Part shown: positions 1-9,811 of the stretch, piece by piece | Layout: the number at the start of each line of letters is the position of its first letter | Position numbering within the stretch: position 1 is the first letter of the stretch | NCBI GenBank assembly: GCA_902362775.1 | Contig: CABIXV010000002.1 | Location: 249,679 to 313,678, forward strand | Origin: Clostridiales bacterium | GTDB lineage: Bacteria > Bacillota > Clostridia > Oscillospirales > Oscillospiraceae | Direction of reading: 5' to 3' | DNA length: 64,000 nt | Program-made: the position numbers and the translations under genes | The notes under the pieces: generated by a model | What the model was told of the DNA's origin: nothing | Database searches by the model: none | What the model saw: only the letters and a program-made list of their open reading frames with translations

Positions 1-133
1 CACAAATAAAAGATGTGGTTTGTTGTTCCTGATGCCCCAATTCTGGATGCCGGTGCAAGTACTCTCTTACCGAACATAACTCTGGATAAGCAGCAACCGC
101 CCAATCCATGACTCCAGTGCAGGTATTACTCAT
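1..133 (-). CDS. M20-family amidohydrolase, N-terminal part (runs off the window)
   Basis: Only the first 44 codons are in the window. The visible protein contains LHRHPELGHQE followed by a TTSFI-type stretch, which is the N-terminal signature of M20D metallo-amidohydrolases (hippurate, N-acetylcysteine or indoleacetyl-amino-acid hydrolases). The ATG lies inside the last codons of the cysteine desulfidase-like gene (8-base overlap), so the two are translationally coupled. Family knowledge: these enzymes release a free amino acid from an N-acyl or N-carbamoyl derivative. The operon context suggests an N-substituted cysteine as substrate, which is inference. Metal ligands lie beyond the window edge and cannot be checked. 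Confidence 0.75.
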   Translation of the reverse strand, partial: MSNTCTGVMDWAVAAYPELCSVREYLHRHPELGHQEQQTTSFIC

Positions 134-1409
134 AATCAGCCTCCACCATCATACGAATGATTACTCGGTCAGTTTCCTTCATGCCAACTCGGCCAAGACG
201 ACTGATATTGTCAATGGTATTTTCTACTCCTTTAGCAACTAGCCCTTCACCGTTATAAAATTGCTGTCCCTGTTGGTACATTTCAAAGCCTAAAATGCCC
301 GCCTCTACTGCCGTTGCAATTTTTGCCGCACAGGAAGCTTTTGCTCCATCGCATACCATTCCAGACGCAATAGCCAACGCATTAACGATTGTGTGCACTA
401 TACAATCATAGGTACCTCCATGCAGATAGGCAATTCCCGCTCCCGCTCCCGCCCCTGCGCTGACAGCACCGCAGTATGCCGACAAGCGGCCAATCCCAGC
501 CTTTTCATGCAATGTAACTAAATTAGCTAACAGGAGAGCACGATAAAGCTTCTCCTTACCCACACCCAAGTTCTCCGCATATTCAATAACAGGCAGTGAA
601 ACAGCAAGCCCTTGGTTCCCACTGCCCGAATTGATTACAACGGGCAGCTCGCATCCATTCATTCTGGCATCTGAGCCAGCAGCTGCCCTGGCTTTTGCCC
701 GAGTTCGTACATCATTTCCATGAGCTTTCAGCAATACTTTTCCAATATTGGCACCATAGTTTCTCTGCAATCCCTCTTGGGAGATATTGGTATTCATTTG
801 AATTTGCCGTTCCAACACTTCCTGTACATCGTTTAGATCACAAATCTCTACAAATTTATATATATCTTTGATGTTTAATACTGTTAGATTAGATTCATGT
901 GCTTCTTCAGAAACAATAGGTGCAGAAAACAGAACTGTTCCGTTTTTCTCTTTCAGCACAATGTTTGTGTGAGTCTGTGCAATACGAACTTTTGCCCATT
1001 CCTTTTTATAAAAGGCAGTTACAATAATATCCAGTACCAGATCGGAAGCAGCTGGTGAAACGGTAATCTTAGTGTTGTCAAGATATCCCGTTTTTTTCAA
1101 AATGTTTTCCTCGCCAATATTAGAGATAACCTCCAACCCTGCGTTTTCGTCGCCTGCTAGTGCACCAATAGCCGCAGCTGTTTCGATTCCTTTCAGGCCT
1201 CCAGTATTGGGGACCACTACACTTTTCACATTTTTTATAATATTGCCGCTGGCCTCTACATGAATTCTATCCGGTACATGCCCCAATACCGAGCGTGCAA
1301 CGGCTGAACAGTACGCAATGGCAATTGGCTCCGTGCATCCTAGAGAGGGAACCAATTCACGGGTTAGTATCTCTACATATTCTTGATAAATTGCATCTTG
1401 CCTATCCAC
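126..1409 (-). CDS. L-cysteine desulfidase / serine dehydratase-alpha-like protein (UPF0597, CdsB type)
   Basis: 427 residues, the usual length for this family. The hallmark SLGCTEP motif puts a cysteine at residue 25. Two more conserved cysteine patches occur in the C-terminal half (LSAYCGAV and GMVCDGAKASC), and together these can ligate the oxygen-sensitive [4Fe-4S] cluster known for archaeal L-cysteine desulfidase. The expected reaction is L-cysteine to pyruvate, ammonia and sulfide in the cytoplasm. The start is a GTG with a strong AGGAGGGG site just upstream. It is the fourth gene of a minus-strand operon behind a symporter and two ATC-hydrolase-like genes. Serine dehydratase activity cannot be excluded from sequence. 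Confidence 0.8.
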   Translation of the reverse strand: MDRQDAIYQEYVEILTRELVPSLGCTEPIAIAYCSAVARSVLGHVPDRIHVEASGNIIKNVKSVVVPNTGGLKGIETAAAIGALAGDENAGLEVISNIGEENILKKTGYLDNTKITVSPAASDLVLDIIVTAFYKKEWAKVRIAQTHTNIVLKEKNGTVLFSAPIVSEEAHESNLTVLNIKDIYKFVEICDLNDVQEVLERQIQMNTNISQEGLQRNYGANIGKVLLKAHGNDVRTRAKARAAAGSDARMNGCELPVVINSGSGNQGLAVSLPVIEYAENLGVGKEKLYRALLLANLVTLHEKAGIGRLSAYCGAVSAGAGAGAGIAYLHGGTYDCIVHTIVNALAIASGMVCDGAKASCAAKIATAVEAGILGFEMYQQGQQFYNGEGLVAKGVENTIDNISRLGRVGMKETDRVIIRMMVEADYE

Positions 1410-1460
1410 ATCAACCCCTCCTTCAATTTGATTCTTTCGATATCATACATAAGAAAATAA

Positions 1461-1510
1461 GAGCATCCGTGCAGAGGAATCAGAAAAAACTTATCTCCGC
1501 ACGGATGCTC
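1461..1510. repeat. Intercistronic inverted repeat (12-base arms)
   Basis: GAGCATCCGTGC at 1461-1472 is repeated inverted at 1499-1510 in the 144-base gap between the second ATC-hydrolase-like gene and the desulfidase-like gene. No long T-tract follows on the minus strand. It could be an RNA-processing or stability hairpin, a leaky terminator, or a protein-binding site that sets expression of the two distal genes apart from the proximal ones. Confidence 0.5.
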
Positions 1511-1553
1511 GTCATGGTCTCCCGATTCTAATCATCTTCACGCTGGTTGTATG

Positions 1554-2459
1554 TTAATTGCATTGGGGGGCGAGTCCTAGCTCTTGGAATAGCGGTTGGT
1601 AAAAGAAACAGTCCATAGCTTCTTTCAGCCCATTTTTTCCATAAATATCCCACATAGGCTCCTTAGAAGAATCTGCTTCCAGCGGGTAATTTCTGGAAAA
1701 GAAATCAATTGTGAGCGGTTGGCCTTGCTCTTTTGCAGACTGTTTCAACCGTTCCGCTGCATCTTTTTCCATATTTTGTAAGCCCTCACGTATGGCATCC
1801 ATAGCCTGCTCTCCCAGTTGTGCAAGTGCTGTAGTGGCAATATGAGAATAGAGTTTAATGAATAGCGTACCAAATCCGGCCTTTCCATATGCCTGCTTCA
1901 GTTCACTCGTAGGTCCGGTATAACAGGGATCATACTCCTCAAAGCAAACAGGCTTTAAGTCTTCCGGGAGATTCTCTGGGCGCAGAATGACATTGAATGC
2001 ACAATACTCATCTTCGGGTTGAGTCTGTGTTTTGGCGAGGTTTACCTTTGAATAGCCATATGCATAATGACTATAACTAGCATTATGAAACTCTTCACAA
2101 TAAATCCTTCCAAGTTCAAGTACGCCATATCGCTTCCAAATATCAGCCATAGGGCAAAACAGCGTATGAGATACCCTCTCCTGTGCATTCAGAGTCTGCA
2201 GTTCCCGACGAAAGCGGGGATCAGGCGGCAAATCGGGTCCTACTGCAAACAAACTGTGCATATTGATTTTCACGTTGGCTTTCAGATGCCTTTCCCGCAA
2301 GCTTTCTGCCCGATCGCGACCAAATTTTCGCGTTCCTTCTCTCAGTGCTCGCTCTCCCTCCACGCCAAACTGTGCCAACAGCGGACCAGCTAAAAAAGAG
2401 TACAGCAATGTGTAACTATCGGCTAAGTTCATGATCTCCATTTCTTCTCGCGTATACAT
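1554..2459 (-). CDS. L-2-amino-thiazoline-4-carboxylic acid (ATC) hydrolase family protein, paralogue 2
   Basis: 301 residues from the ATG at 2459. A longer TTG start at 2486 is possible but overlaps the previous gene, and GAGGGCAGG precedes the ATG. It matches the ATC_hydrolase fold family (PF14196) by the pattern YCEEFH near residue 120, then TQTQPEDEYCAF near residue 145, where family members have Rt-TQ-xGDxxCdF. The characterised Pseudomonas enzyme opens L-ATC to N-carbamoyl-L-cysteine. The gene follows its paralogue by 16 bases. The two share the ordered Cys-Glu-Glu and Cys motifs but are only moderately alike, so they may form a heteromer or differ in substrate. Many PF14196 members have untested function. 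Confidence 0.65.
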   Translation of the reverse strand: MYTREEMEIMNLADSYTLLYSFLAGPLLAQFGVEGERALREGTRKFGRDRAESLRERHLKANVKINMHSLFAVGPDLPPDPRFRRELQTLNAQERVSHTLFCPMADIWKRYGVLELGRIYCEEFHNASYSHYAYGYSKVNLAKTQTQPEDEYCAFNVILRPENLPEDLKPVCFEEYDPCYTGPTSELKQAYGKAGFGTLFIKLYSHIATTALAQLGEQAMDAIREGLQNMEKDAAERLKQSAKEQGQPLTIDFFSRNYPLEADSSKEPMWDIYGKNGLKEAMDCFFYQPLFQELGLAPQCN

Positions 2460-2475
2460 AGACCTGCCCTCATTT

Positions 2476-3327
2476 CTACAGCGCAAAAGTCGCTTGGATT
2501 TGTTCTACTACATTAATCCAAAAAATTTCCTTTTCTGCGTCTTCTAAAAAAGAAGTTGCACTGGTAAAAGTTTTTTGGTTGTAGGGCATTGGAAGAAACG
2601 CATTCATAAATACCGTGTCAAGCGCCCACCCCGCACGGTTCGCCTGGTCTGGAACGGCACATATTATGTCTTTTGCAAATGCCCTAAGTCCGCGGGCTAA
2701 AGCGGCAACCCCATCCACTCCCTGATTCTTTACATTTTGATAAAAGGCATCATAAAGATGAAGGAGGTTGCGTCCGGTGCTCCACGCCGGCGATGCCTCT
2801 GTCCCATTTTCGAATGCTTCCTGTTGCTGGGGCGTCATGTTAGCTGTTCGGTAATAAAATGCCAGCACACAACGATTATCTCTAGGACAAGTCAAAGAAT
2901 TGGATACATTGGCCTGTCCTTTCCCTGATGTGTAGCCCTGAATAAGCGCATGGGCATATTCTTCGCAATACAATGACCCGGCAAACGTCTCATCCAGCGC
3001 TGACCACTGTTTTGCCAGGGGACAACTGTATACCTCTTGTAACTGTGCTTGTTTTGTATCTCGGAGAGTCACCCGGTAAAATCTAGGGTCCGCTCCGCAG
3101 CAGGGCTCTTCAGCAAACAGGTTTTTCAGGTTAATAGATATGCCAGCCTCTACCTGATGCCGCCGGATCCGCTCTCCCTTTTCCTGAGCATACTGCACAA
3201 CAGACTGCCGCACAAGACGTTCTCCCTTTACCCCTCCCCAATGTATCAGTGACGAGGACAGGTAGGCATACAACTTTCCAAAGCAGTTAAACTGAAATTG
3301 TGCTTTGATTTCCTCTTGCGTATTCAT
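2476..3327 (-). CDS. L-2-amino-thiazoline-4-carboxylic acid (ATC) hydrolase family protein, paralogue 1
   Basis: 283 residues from the ATG at 3327, preceded by AAGGAG at ideal distance; a TTG-initiated extension to 3372 lacks such a site. Residues near 120 read SLYCEEYAHALIQGY and near 148 SLTCPRDNRCVLAFYYR, the same ordered motif set as the downstream paralogue and as the PF14196 family. Lies between the symporter/peptide pair and the second paralogue in one minus-strand operon. Expected role: hydrolysis of a thiazoline ring or related cyclic cysteine derivative after uptake. The family call comes from motif recognition, not a profile search. Confidence 0.62.
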   Translation of the reverse strand: MNTQEEIKAQFQFNCFGKLYAYLSSSLIHWGGVKGERLVRQSVVQYAQEKGERIRRHQVEAGISINLKNLFAEEPCCGADPRFYRVTLRDTKQAQLQEVYSCPLAKQWSALDETFAGSLYCEEYAHALIQGYTSGKGQANVSNSLTCPRDNRCVLAFYYRTANMTPQQQEAFENGTEASPAWSTGRNLLHLYDAFYQNVKNQGVDGVAALARGLRAFAKDIICAVPDQANRAGWALDTVFMNAFLPMPYNQKTFTSATSFLEDAEKEIFWINVVEQIQATFAL

Positions 3328-3404
3328 GTTCAAACTCCTTTTGTGTCCACAATTACTCACTCTTGATAACATCTATACAAATCGGTTTTCCGCTAAATCC
3401 AGCA

Positions 3405-3506
3405 TTATTTTCCCCTATCTTTTTTCTTCTCGTCAAAAAAGATCCAAATCATCCAAACCATAAAGAAAATAAGCGCAAAAATGTGCAAATAAATCAAAAT
3501 TTCCAT
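3405..3506 (-). CDS. 33-residue single-pass membrane peptide, symporter accessory type
   Basis: Starts MEILIYLHIFALIFF, continues with MVWMIWIFF and ends in a charged tail DEKKKDRGK. It is one hydrophobic helix plus a basic cytoplasmic tail. A strong GGAAAGGAG site lies 8 bases upstream of the ATG. It sits 28 bases downstream of the symporter stop and upstream of the first ATC-hydrolase-like gene. Small accessory peptides of this shape accompany many SSS-family symporters in Firmicutes. I infer the same role here, with no direct homology evidence. Confidence 0.7.
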   Translation of the reverse strand: MEILIYLHIFALIFFMVWMIWIFFDEKKKDRGK

Positions 3507-3534
3507 ACAATTTTCTCCTTTCCACTCTTACCCA

Positions 3535-4923
3535 TCACAGGCTCTTCACTGTCGCCTTAGGATCAAGAAGAGTAATCAGGGAAAACACTATAAAGTTAGC
3601 CAGTGTCCCAACCGCGGCTCCCGGCAAACCCAAGAAGGTAATCCCTGTTACCTCAAATACCACCGCTGTCACAGAACCAACGACCATAGCACAATTTGCG
3701 GCCAAGGCAGACTTTTTACAGTTATTAAAGAACAAGGCATACAGCATGGGAATGAAACATCCACCAACATAGGCCGCAGAAGCCAAGTTCCAGATACTCA
3801 TAATACTCTGCATCCAAATGGCAACAACCAAACCGCCTAATCCCAATACCAGTGTGGTGCGCTTGGTAATCTTCAGCATTTTCTGATCATCGCACTCCGG
3901 GTTAATCACATTTTTATAAATATCGTTGGAATAATTGGTTGCAGCAACCAACAAATAGGAGTCTGATGTAGACAGAATGGCGGCCAATAATGCCGCAAAA
4001 ACCAGTCCCCGTAGGACAGGGGGCAGTTCATACAGAAGCAGGCTGGAAAATGCTGCATCCGGCTTAATGTTAGGAATCAAAATATAGGCGCAGGTACCCA
4101 GCAGTAGGATTACCATATAAAAGGTATGCAAAGGAATCAGGGAAAGCAAAGTGCCTTTTTTGGCCGTTTTTGCGTCCTTACAGGCAAAAAATCTCTGATA
4201 TCGGTTTCCATCAATTAGCGTGGTTAAAGATGTCGTAAAAATCAAACGTATAATGGCGGTGATATCATTGGGAACAGTTAGGTGACTTTGGGGAACAGCA
4301 GCGACAATCCCTTCCCAGCCCCCTACATTCTCAAAGCAGAGCCATGCAGCAAACGCAACGCCGAATCCCATAATAATGAATTGGACATAATCCGTTACCG
4401 CTACGCCCCAAAAGCCACTAAAATAAGTAAAGAGGAGAATGACGACTGTGCTGATGATAGCTCCGTAAACAAAAGGAATTCCAGTGACAACATTGATTAC
4501 AGTACCAAAGGTCACAGTCTGCATGGCAGGACCAGTTCCCATCAGATACAGGAAACTGCACAATCCACCATATGCCTGTGCCGGTTTTCCGTACATCCGA
4601 CCTAATACATCTGGCGCAGTAAATCCACCAAAGTTGCGAAGCTTCGTTGCCAAAAATAATCCTGTCACAATTGTGGCAATGTAAATCGCAATCATGGAGG
4701 GAAGGATAGTCAAACCTGACTCATATACATTTCCCACCCAACCATTAAGCACACCTCCGCCAATAGCAGTTGCCAAATAGGTTCCCATAAAGATGGAAAT
4801 ACCTAGCTTGCGGTCTGCTACCATGTAGTCTGCAGATGACTTAGTTTTCTCTTTACATTTAAGGCCCACTAATACGACGCTAACCAAATAAACCAGGATT
4901 ACAATATAATCAATTCCACTCAT
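3535..4923 (-). CDS. Sodium:solute symporter (SSS family)
   Basis: 462 residues, almost wholly hydrophobic with about 13 membrane segments, as in PutP/PanF-type sodium symporters. The N-terminus MSGIDYIVILVYLVSVVLVG and the following ADYMVADRKLG stretch are typical: first helix, then the loop before the second. The ATG has an AAGAAGGAG site upstream. It is the first gene of the minus-strand operon, so it probably imports the compound degraded by the downstream ATC-hydrolase, desulfidase and amidohydrolase-like enzymes. Substrate cannot be read from sequence. Confidence 0.88.
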   Translation of the reverse strand: MSGIDYIVILVYLVSVVLVGLKCKEKTKSSADYMVADRKLGISIFMGTYLATAIGGGVLNGWVGNVYESGLTILPSMIAIYIATIVTGLFLATKLRNFGGFTAPDVLGRMYGKPAQAYGGLCSFLYLMGTGPAMQTVTFGTVINVVTGIPFVYGAIISTVVILLFTYFSGFWGVAVTDYVQFIIMGFGVAFAAWLCFENVGGWEGIVAAVPQSHLTVPNDITAIIRLIFTTSLTTLIDGNRYQRFFACKDAKTAKKGTLLSLIPLHTFYMVILLLGTCAYILIPNIKPDAAFSSLLLYELPPVLRGLVFAALLAAILSTSDSYLLVAATNYSNDIYKNVINPECDDQKMLKITKRTTLVLGLGGLVVAIWMQSIMSIWNLASAAYVGGCFIPMLYALFFNNCKKSALAANCAMVVGSVTAVVFEVTGITFLGLPGAAVGTLANFIVFSLITLLDPKATVKSL

Positions 4924-4975
4924 CTGTTCCTCTCACTCCTTCTTGTAATAATCGCATTGAATCTAAAGGTGCGGC

Positions 4976-5023
4976 CACATCCTTTTATGTGAATATTATA
5001 TAATCTCTCCGCCTTTTACAGGT
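4976..5023 (-). promoter_or_regulatory. Probable promoter and operator of the symporter/ATC operon
   Basis: On the minus strand a TATAAT -10 box lies at 4995-5000. The -35 region at about 5018-5023 (ACCTGT) is poor, which fits a promoter that needs an activator. Just downstream is the dyad CACAT-N6-ATGTG (4976-4991), a plausible regulator site. No regulator gene lies next to this operon in the window. Confidence 0.45.
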
Positions 5024-5069
5024 AGTATGAAAAAGCGACAACTGTTTAATAAAAAAGGAGAAGCTCAAG

Positions 5070-5114
5070 GCATAAGCCCCATAGGTACACAATGTGAACC
5101 TATGGGGCTTATGC
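5070..5114. terminator. Long hairpin between the ABC operon and the symporter operon
   Basis: Arms of 17 bases (GCATAAGCCCCATAGGT at 5070-5086 and its complement at 5098-5114) are perfect, and the loop itself can add CAC/GTG pairs. It lies 80 bases past the stop of the minus-strand ABC gene. A T-rich run on the minus strand comes only about 13 bases after the stem, so it may be a terminator of unusual form or a protein-binding dyad. Confidence 0.5.
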
Positions 5115-5194
5115 TATGTATGGGGCAAATCATTAAAAGTAGGCCGGCGGGCGGCGCTCATGATATGGAGCCGCCGCCCGTCAGTCGTTCTGCT

Positions 5195-6945
5195 TTATTC
5201 CTTACCTGACAGCCGCCACTGGGCGCTCTCGTTCTGGAGCTCCATCATGCGGCGGTAGAGACCGCCCTGCTCCATCAGCGCCGCCGGGCTGCCCTGCTGT
5301 GCCACATGGCCGTCCTCCAGCACCACGATGTGGTCGGCCCCTGCCACAGTACGCATCCGATGTGCGATAACCAACACCGTCTTGCCCTGAAGCAGGCGGG
5401 AGAGGGCGGCCTGGACGGCACTCTCGTTCTCCACGTCCAGGCTGGCGGTGGCCTCGTCCAGCAGCACCACCGGCGCGTCCTTTAGAAGTGCCCGGGCGAT
5501 GGAGATCCGCTGCCGCTCCCCGCCGGAGAGGGTGGAGCCGTTCTCCCCGATCACCGTCTGGTAGCCCTGGGGCAGCTTGCGGATGAACTCGTCGCATTGG
5601 GCGGCCTTGGCCGCCTCCAGCACCTCCTCGTCGGTGGCGCTCCGGCGGCCCAGGCGGATGTTCTCCATCACCGTGTCCCGGAACAGCACCACGTCCTGGA
5701 ACACCATGGAGTAGGAGCGCAGGAGGGCCTCCGGGTCCACCGTGGACACGTCCGTTCCGCCCAGGGACACCTTCCCGCCGGTGACATCCCAGAACCGGGC
5801 GGCCAACTTGCAGGCGGTGGACTTCCCGCCGCCGGAGGGGCCGATGAGAGCGGTGACCTCCCCCTGGCGGGCGGTAAAGCTCACATCCTCCAGCACCCCC
5901 GCGCCCTCCCGGTAGGCAAAGGAGACGTGGTCGAAGGTGATGTCGTAACTGGATGGGCAGAAGTCCTCTGTCCCCGTCTGCACCGGCTGCTCCAGAATGG
6001 AGCGCATCCGTTCAATCTGCAGCTTGGTGTTGAAGGTGGCGGCGATGTTCTGGAGCACCACCCCCAGGGGATCGTACAGCCGGGCGGCGGCAAAGAGGAA
6101 GCCCAGGAAATAGAGGAAGGAGAGCTCCCCGGCCAGCAGCAGCGCCCCGCCGGTGAGCACCGTGGTGGCAAGCCCCAGCCGCAGGAAAGCCTGAGCGGAG
6201 CACACAAACACGCCGGTGGCCAGCTCGGAGCGGATGGAGCTGCCCTCCATGGCGGACAGTTTTGCCTCCAGGTCGTCGAGATACCGCTCCTGCCGGTGGC
6301 AGGCCTTGATGTCCCGGATGGTCTCCAACCCCTCCTGGATGCAGTCGGCCACCGCCCGCTTATTCAGGATGTTTTTCGTCCCAAAGGCGTCCTGGATCTT
6401 CTTACTTCCCGCTGTCAACGCCACCGCCACGGGCACCACCCACAGCACCGCCAAGGCCATGCGCCAATCGCACACGAACATACACGCCCCGATCACCAGC
6501 GTGGAGCCGATAGAGGCGAACAGCTGCGGCACATAGTGGGAGAACATCTGATCCAGGCTGGAGCAGTCGGCAATCATGGTGGAGGTCAGGTCGCTGAGAT
6601 CCCGGTTGCCGAAGAAGGACAGGGGGAGTCTCCGCAGCGTCTCCGCCAGGCTCACCCGGCGGTTGGCGCTCTCCCGGTAGGTGGCGATGTAAAGGGAGGC
6701 GTACTGGAACCAGTGGAGGACGAACAGCAGGAGGAGCACCGCCAGGGCAAAGCCCACATAGAGCCAGAACCCGTCCATGGGACTGCCGCTGCTCTCCAGG
6801 CAGCCCAGAAGATGCTGGACCGTGAACAGGACCGCCCCCACGGGGAACATGAGGGCCAGATTGCACACAAAGCACCAAATCACGGCCTTCACCAGATCTC
6901 TGGCCCCCTTCTCGCTGAGAGCGAAGATGTGCTGTAATTTCTTTG

Positions 6946-6949
<4 letters not shown>
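5195..6949 (-). CDS. ABC transporter, fused membrane/ATPase subunit (second half of heterodimer)
   Basis: 584 residues. The chosen ATG at 6949 has AGGAGG 7 bases upstream and overlaps the previous gene by 4 bases (ATGA), whereas a longer frame to 6976 has no site. Residues 1-320 carry six membrane helices. The ATPase domain has Walker A GPSGGGKST, signature LSGGERQRISIARA, Walker B VVLLDEATASLD and the switch His in VIAHRM. It pairs with the upstream ABC gene. The context of metal genes and the sibling's siderophore-type ATPase motif suggest a metallophore or metal-complex transporter of the IrtAB/YbtPQ type. Direction of transport is not certain. Confidence 0.85.
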
Positions 6950-8730
<1,781 letters not shown>

Positions 8731-8750
8731 AGTGATTCCTCCTTAAAATG

Positions 8751-8766
8751 GTTAGTATATACTAAC
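8751..8766. promoter_or_regulatory. Palindromic operator A (GTTAGTATATACTAAC)
   Basis: A perfect 16-base palindrome 20 bases upstream of the ABC operon start. Related copies lie at 13621-13638 and 14541-14558, each directly upstream of a minus-strand metal gene. The GTTAG/CTAAC half-sites resemble operators of DtxR-family metalloregulators. The identity of the regulator is inference, as no such gene is in the window. Confidence 0.65.
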
Positions 8767-8769
8767 TTA

Positions 8770-9070
8770 TGGACAAAAAAGAAAGCCTCGCAGAGTTCCG
8801 CCGCCCATCTCGGCCTAAGAGCCGCCGCAAGCGGCGGTTGGCCTCGAAACGCGCCTGCGGGCGCAGGCAGGCGGCGGAATCAAATTGAAATCCGTCCTTT
8901 CCGGCGACACAAGGTGAATTGCCCCGCAGGGGCAAGAGAAGGCCCCCTGGGGGGTGTGCGTCGGAAAGGACACTTCTCACGCAAGATGGGCCGACTTTTC
9001 CGCAAGGAATCGAAGCCCATCTTGCGTGCAATCCTTCTCGAAAAAGTGGCACAGCCACTTTTTCGAAGCG
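8770..9070. repeat. Non-coding hairpin-rich spacer between TetR and ABC genes
   Basis: No convincing gene; open frames here are low-complexity. It holds several dyads: a GC-rich one near 8819-8840, CACGCAAGATGGGC at 8978-8991 repeated inverted at 9015-9028, and TCGAAAAAGTGGC at 9038-9050 inverted at 9054-9066. The last may end tetR transcription. The pattern resembles dispersed intergenic repeat units of Oscillospiraceae, which I cannot verify without the rest of the genome. Confidence 0.45.
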
Positions 9071-9073
9071 AAA

Positions 9074-9691
9074 CTACGCCCCCATCAATTTCAGCCATCC
9101 GGCGGTGTAGAAGTCCCGGAGCTGATCCACGTCCTGCAGGGCCTGCTCCCGGGGCATATCGTGGATCACGATCTCGAAGATGCCATTGAACATCCCGCTG
9201 GCGATGATGTGGCACAAGGACTGACTCAGTTCCGGGATATCCCGGCCCAGGCGGCGGAGCACCTCCATGTACTGGAGGGTGTACTCCACCTCTACCTCCA
9301 CCATGTTGTGGACGAAGTGCTCATAACCGGTGCCCTCCGCGCGGGTGAGAAGCAACTTCACCGGCTCCCGGTGCTGGCAGATGTAGTCCACCATCCAGTG
9401 GACGCAGTGGGAGGACTCCACCCCCATGTGCTCCGGTTGCTGCTCCTCGGGTAGCTCGGCAAAGGAGGTCTGGGCCTCCATGAACTTGCCCATGAGGGCG
9501 GCGGCGTGGGGCTCCACCAGGGCGTTGAACAGGGCCTCCTTGCTGGAGAAATAGCCATAGAAGGCCCCGGTGGTCACCCCGGCGTTCTTCACGATCTGCC
9601 GCAGGGAAGCCCCCTGAAAGCCCTTGTCCAGAAACTCCGCCAGAGCGGCCTCCTGGATCTTTTCCAGGGTGGCGGTGGAGTTATCCTCCAT
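9074..9691 (-). CDS. TetR-family transcriptional regulator
   Basis: 205 residues. The N-terminal helix-turn-helix reads IQEAALAEFLDKGFQGASLRQIVKNAG followed by VTTGAFYGYFSSKEALF, a textbook TetR DNA-binding domain (residues about 10-55). The C-terminal ligand domain is not assignable. ATG with AAGGAGG 7 bases upstream. A 30-base imperfect palindrome sits just before the start codon, so it very likely represses itself and perhaps the neighbouring ABC operon, which it faces in the same direction. Confidence 0.9.
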   Translation of the reverse strand: MEDNSTATLEKIQEAALAEFLDKGFQGASLRQIVKNAGVTTGAFYGYFSSKEALFNALVEPHAAALMGKFMEAQTSFAELPEEQQPEHMGVESSHCVHWMVDYICQHREPVKLLLTRAEGTGYEHFVHNMVEVEVEYTLQYMEVLRRLGRDIPELSQSLCHIIASGMFNGIFEIVIHDMPREQALQDVDQLRDFYTAGWLKLMGA

Positions 9692-9703
9692 GGAACGCCC
9701 TCC

Positions 9704-9733
9704 TTATAACAGTGTTATATAACGCTGTTATAA
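9704..9733. promoter_or_regulatory. Probable TetR operator
   Basis: A 30-base dyad with outer arms TTATAACAG / CTGTTATAA around a central GTTATATAAC, with only two positions breaking the symmetry. It lies 12 bases upstream of the tetR start codon, typical of an autoregulatory TetR site. Confidence 0.75.
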
Positions 9734-9767
9734 TACAGCTGACAGGAGAATTTGTCAAGGGGAAATG

Positions 9768-9796
9768 GAAAAAGCCCGGCGCGTTCGCGCCGGACT
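9768..9796 (-). terminator. Rho-independent terminator after the P-type ATPase gene
   Basis: On the minus strand the stem CCGGCGCG/CGCGCCGG (9776-9793) is followed by a T-rich run (complement of the A5 at 9769-9773). It lies 16 bases after the ATPase stop codon. Confidence 0.75.
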
Positions 9797-9811
9797 CTAT
9801 CGCGGGGGACG

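Noticed and set aside
4924..5030. Riboswitch upstream of the symporter/ATC operon.
   Set aside because: The leader after the putative -10 box is short (about 70 bases) and shows no known aptamer core that I can recognise.
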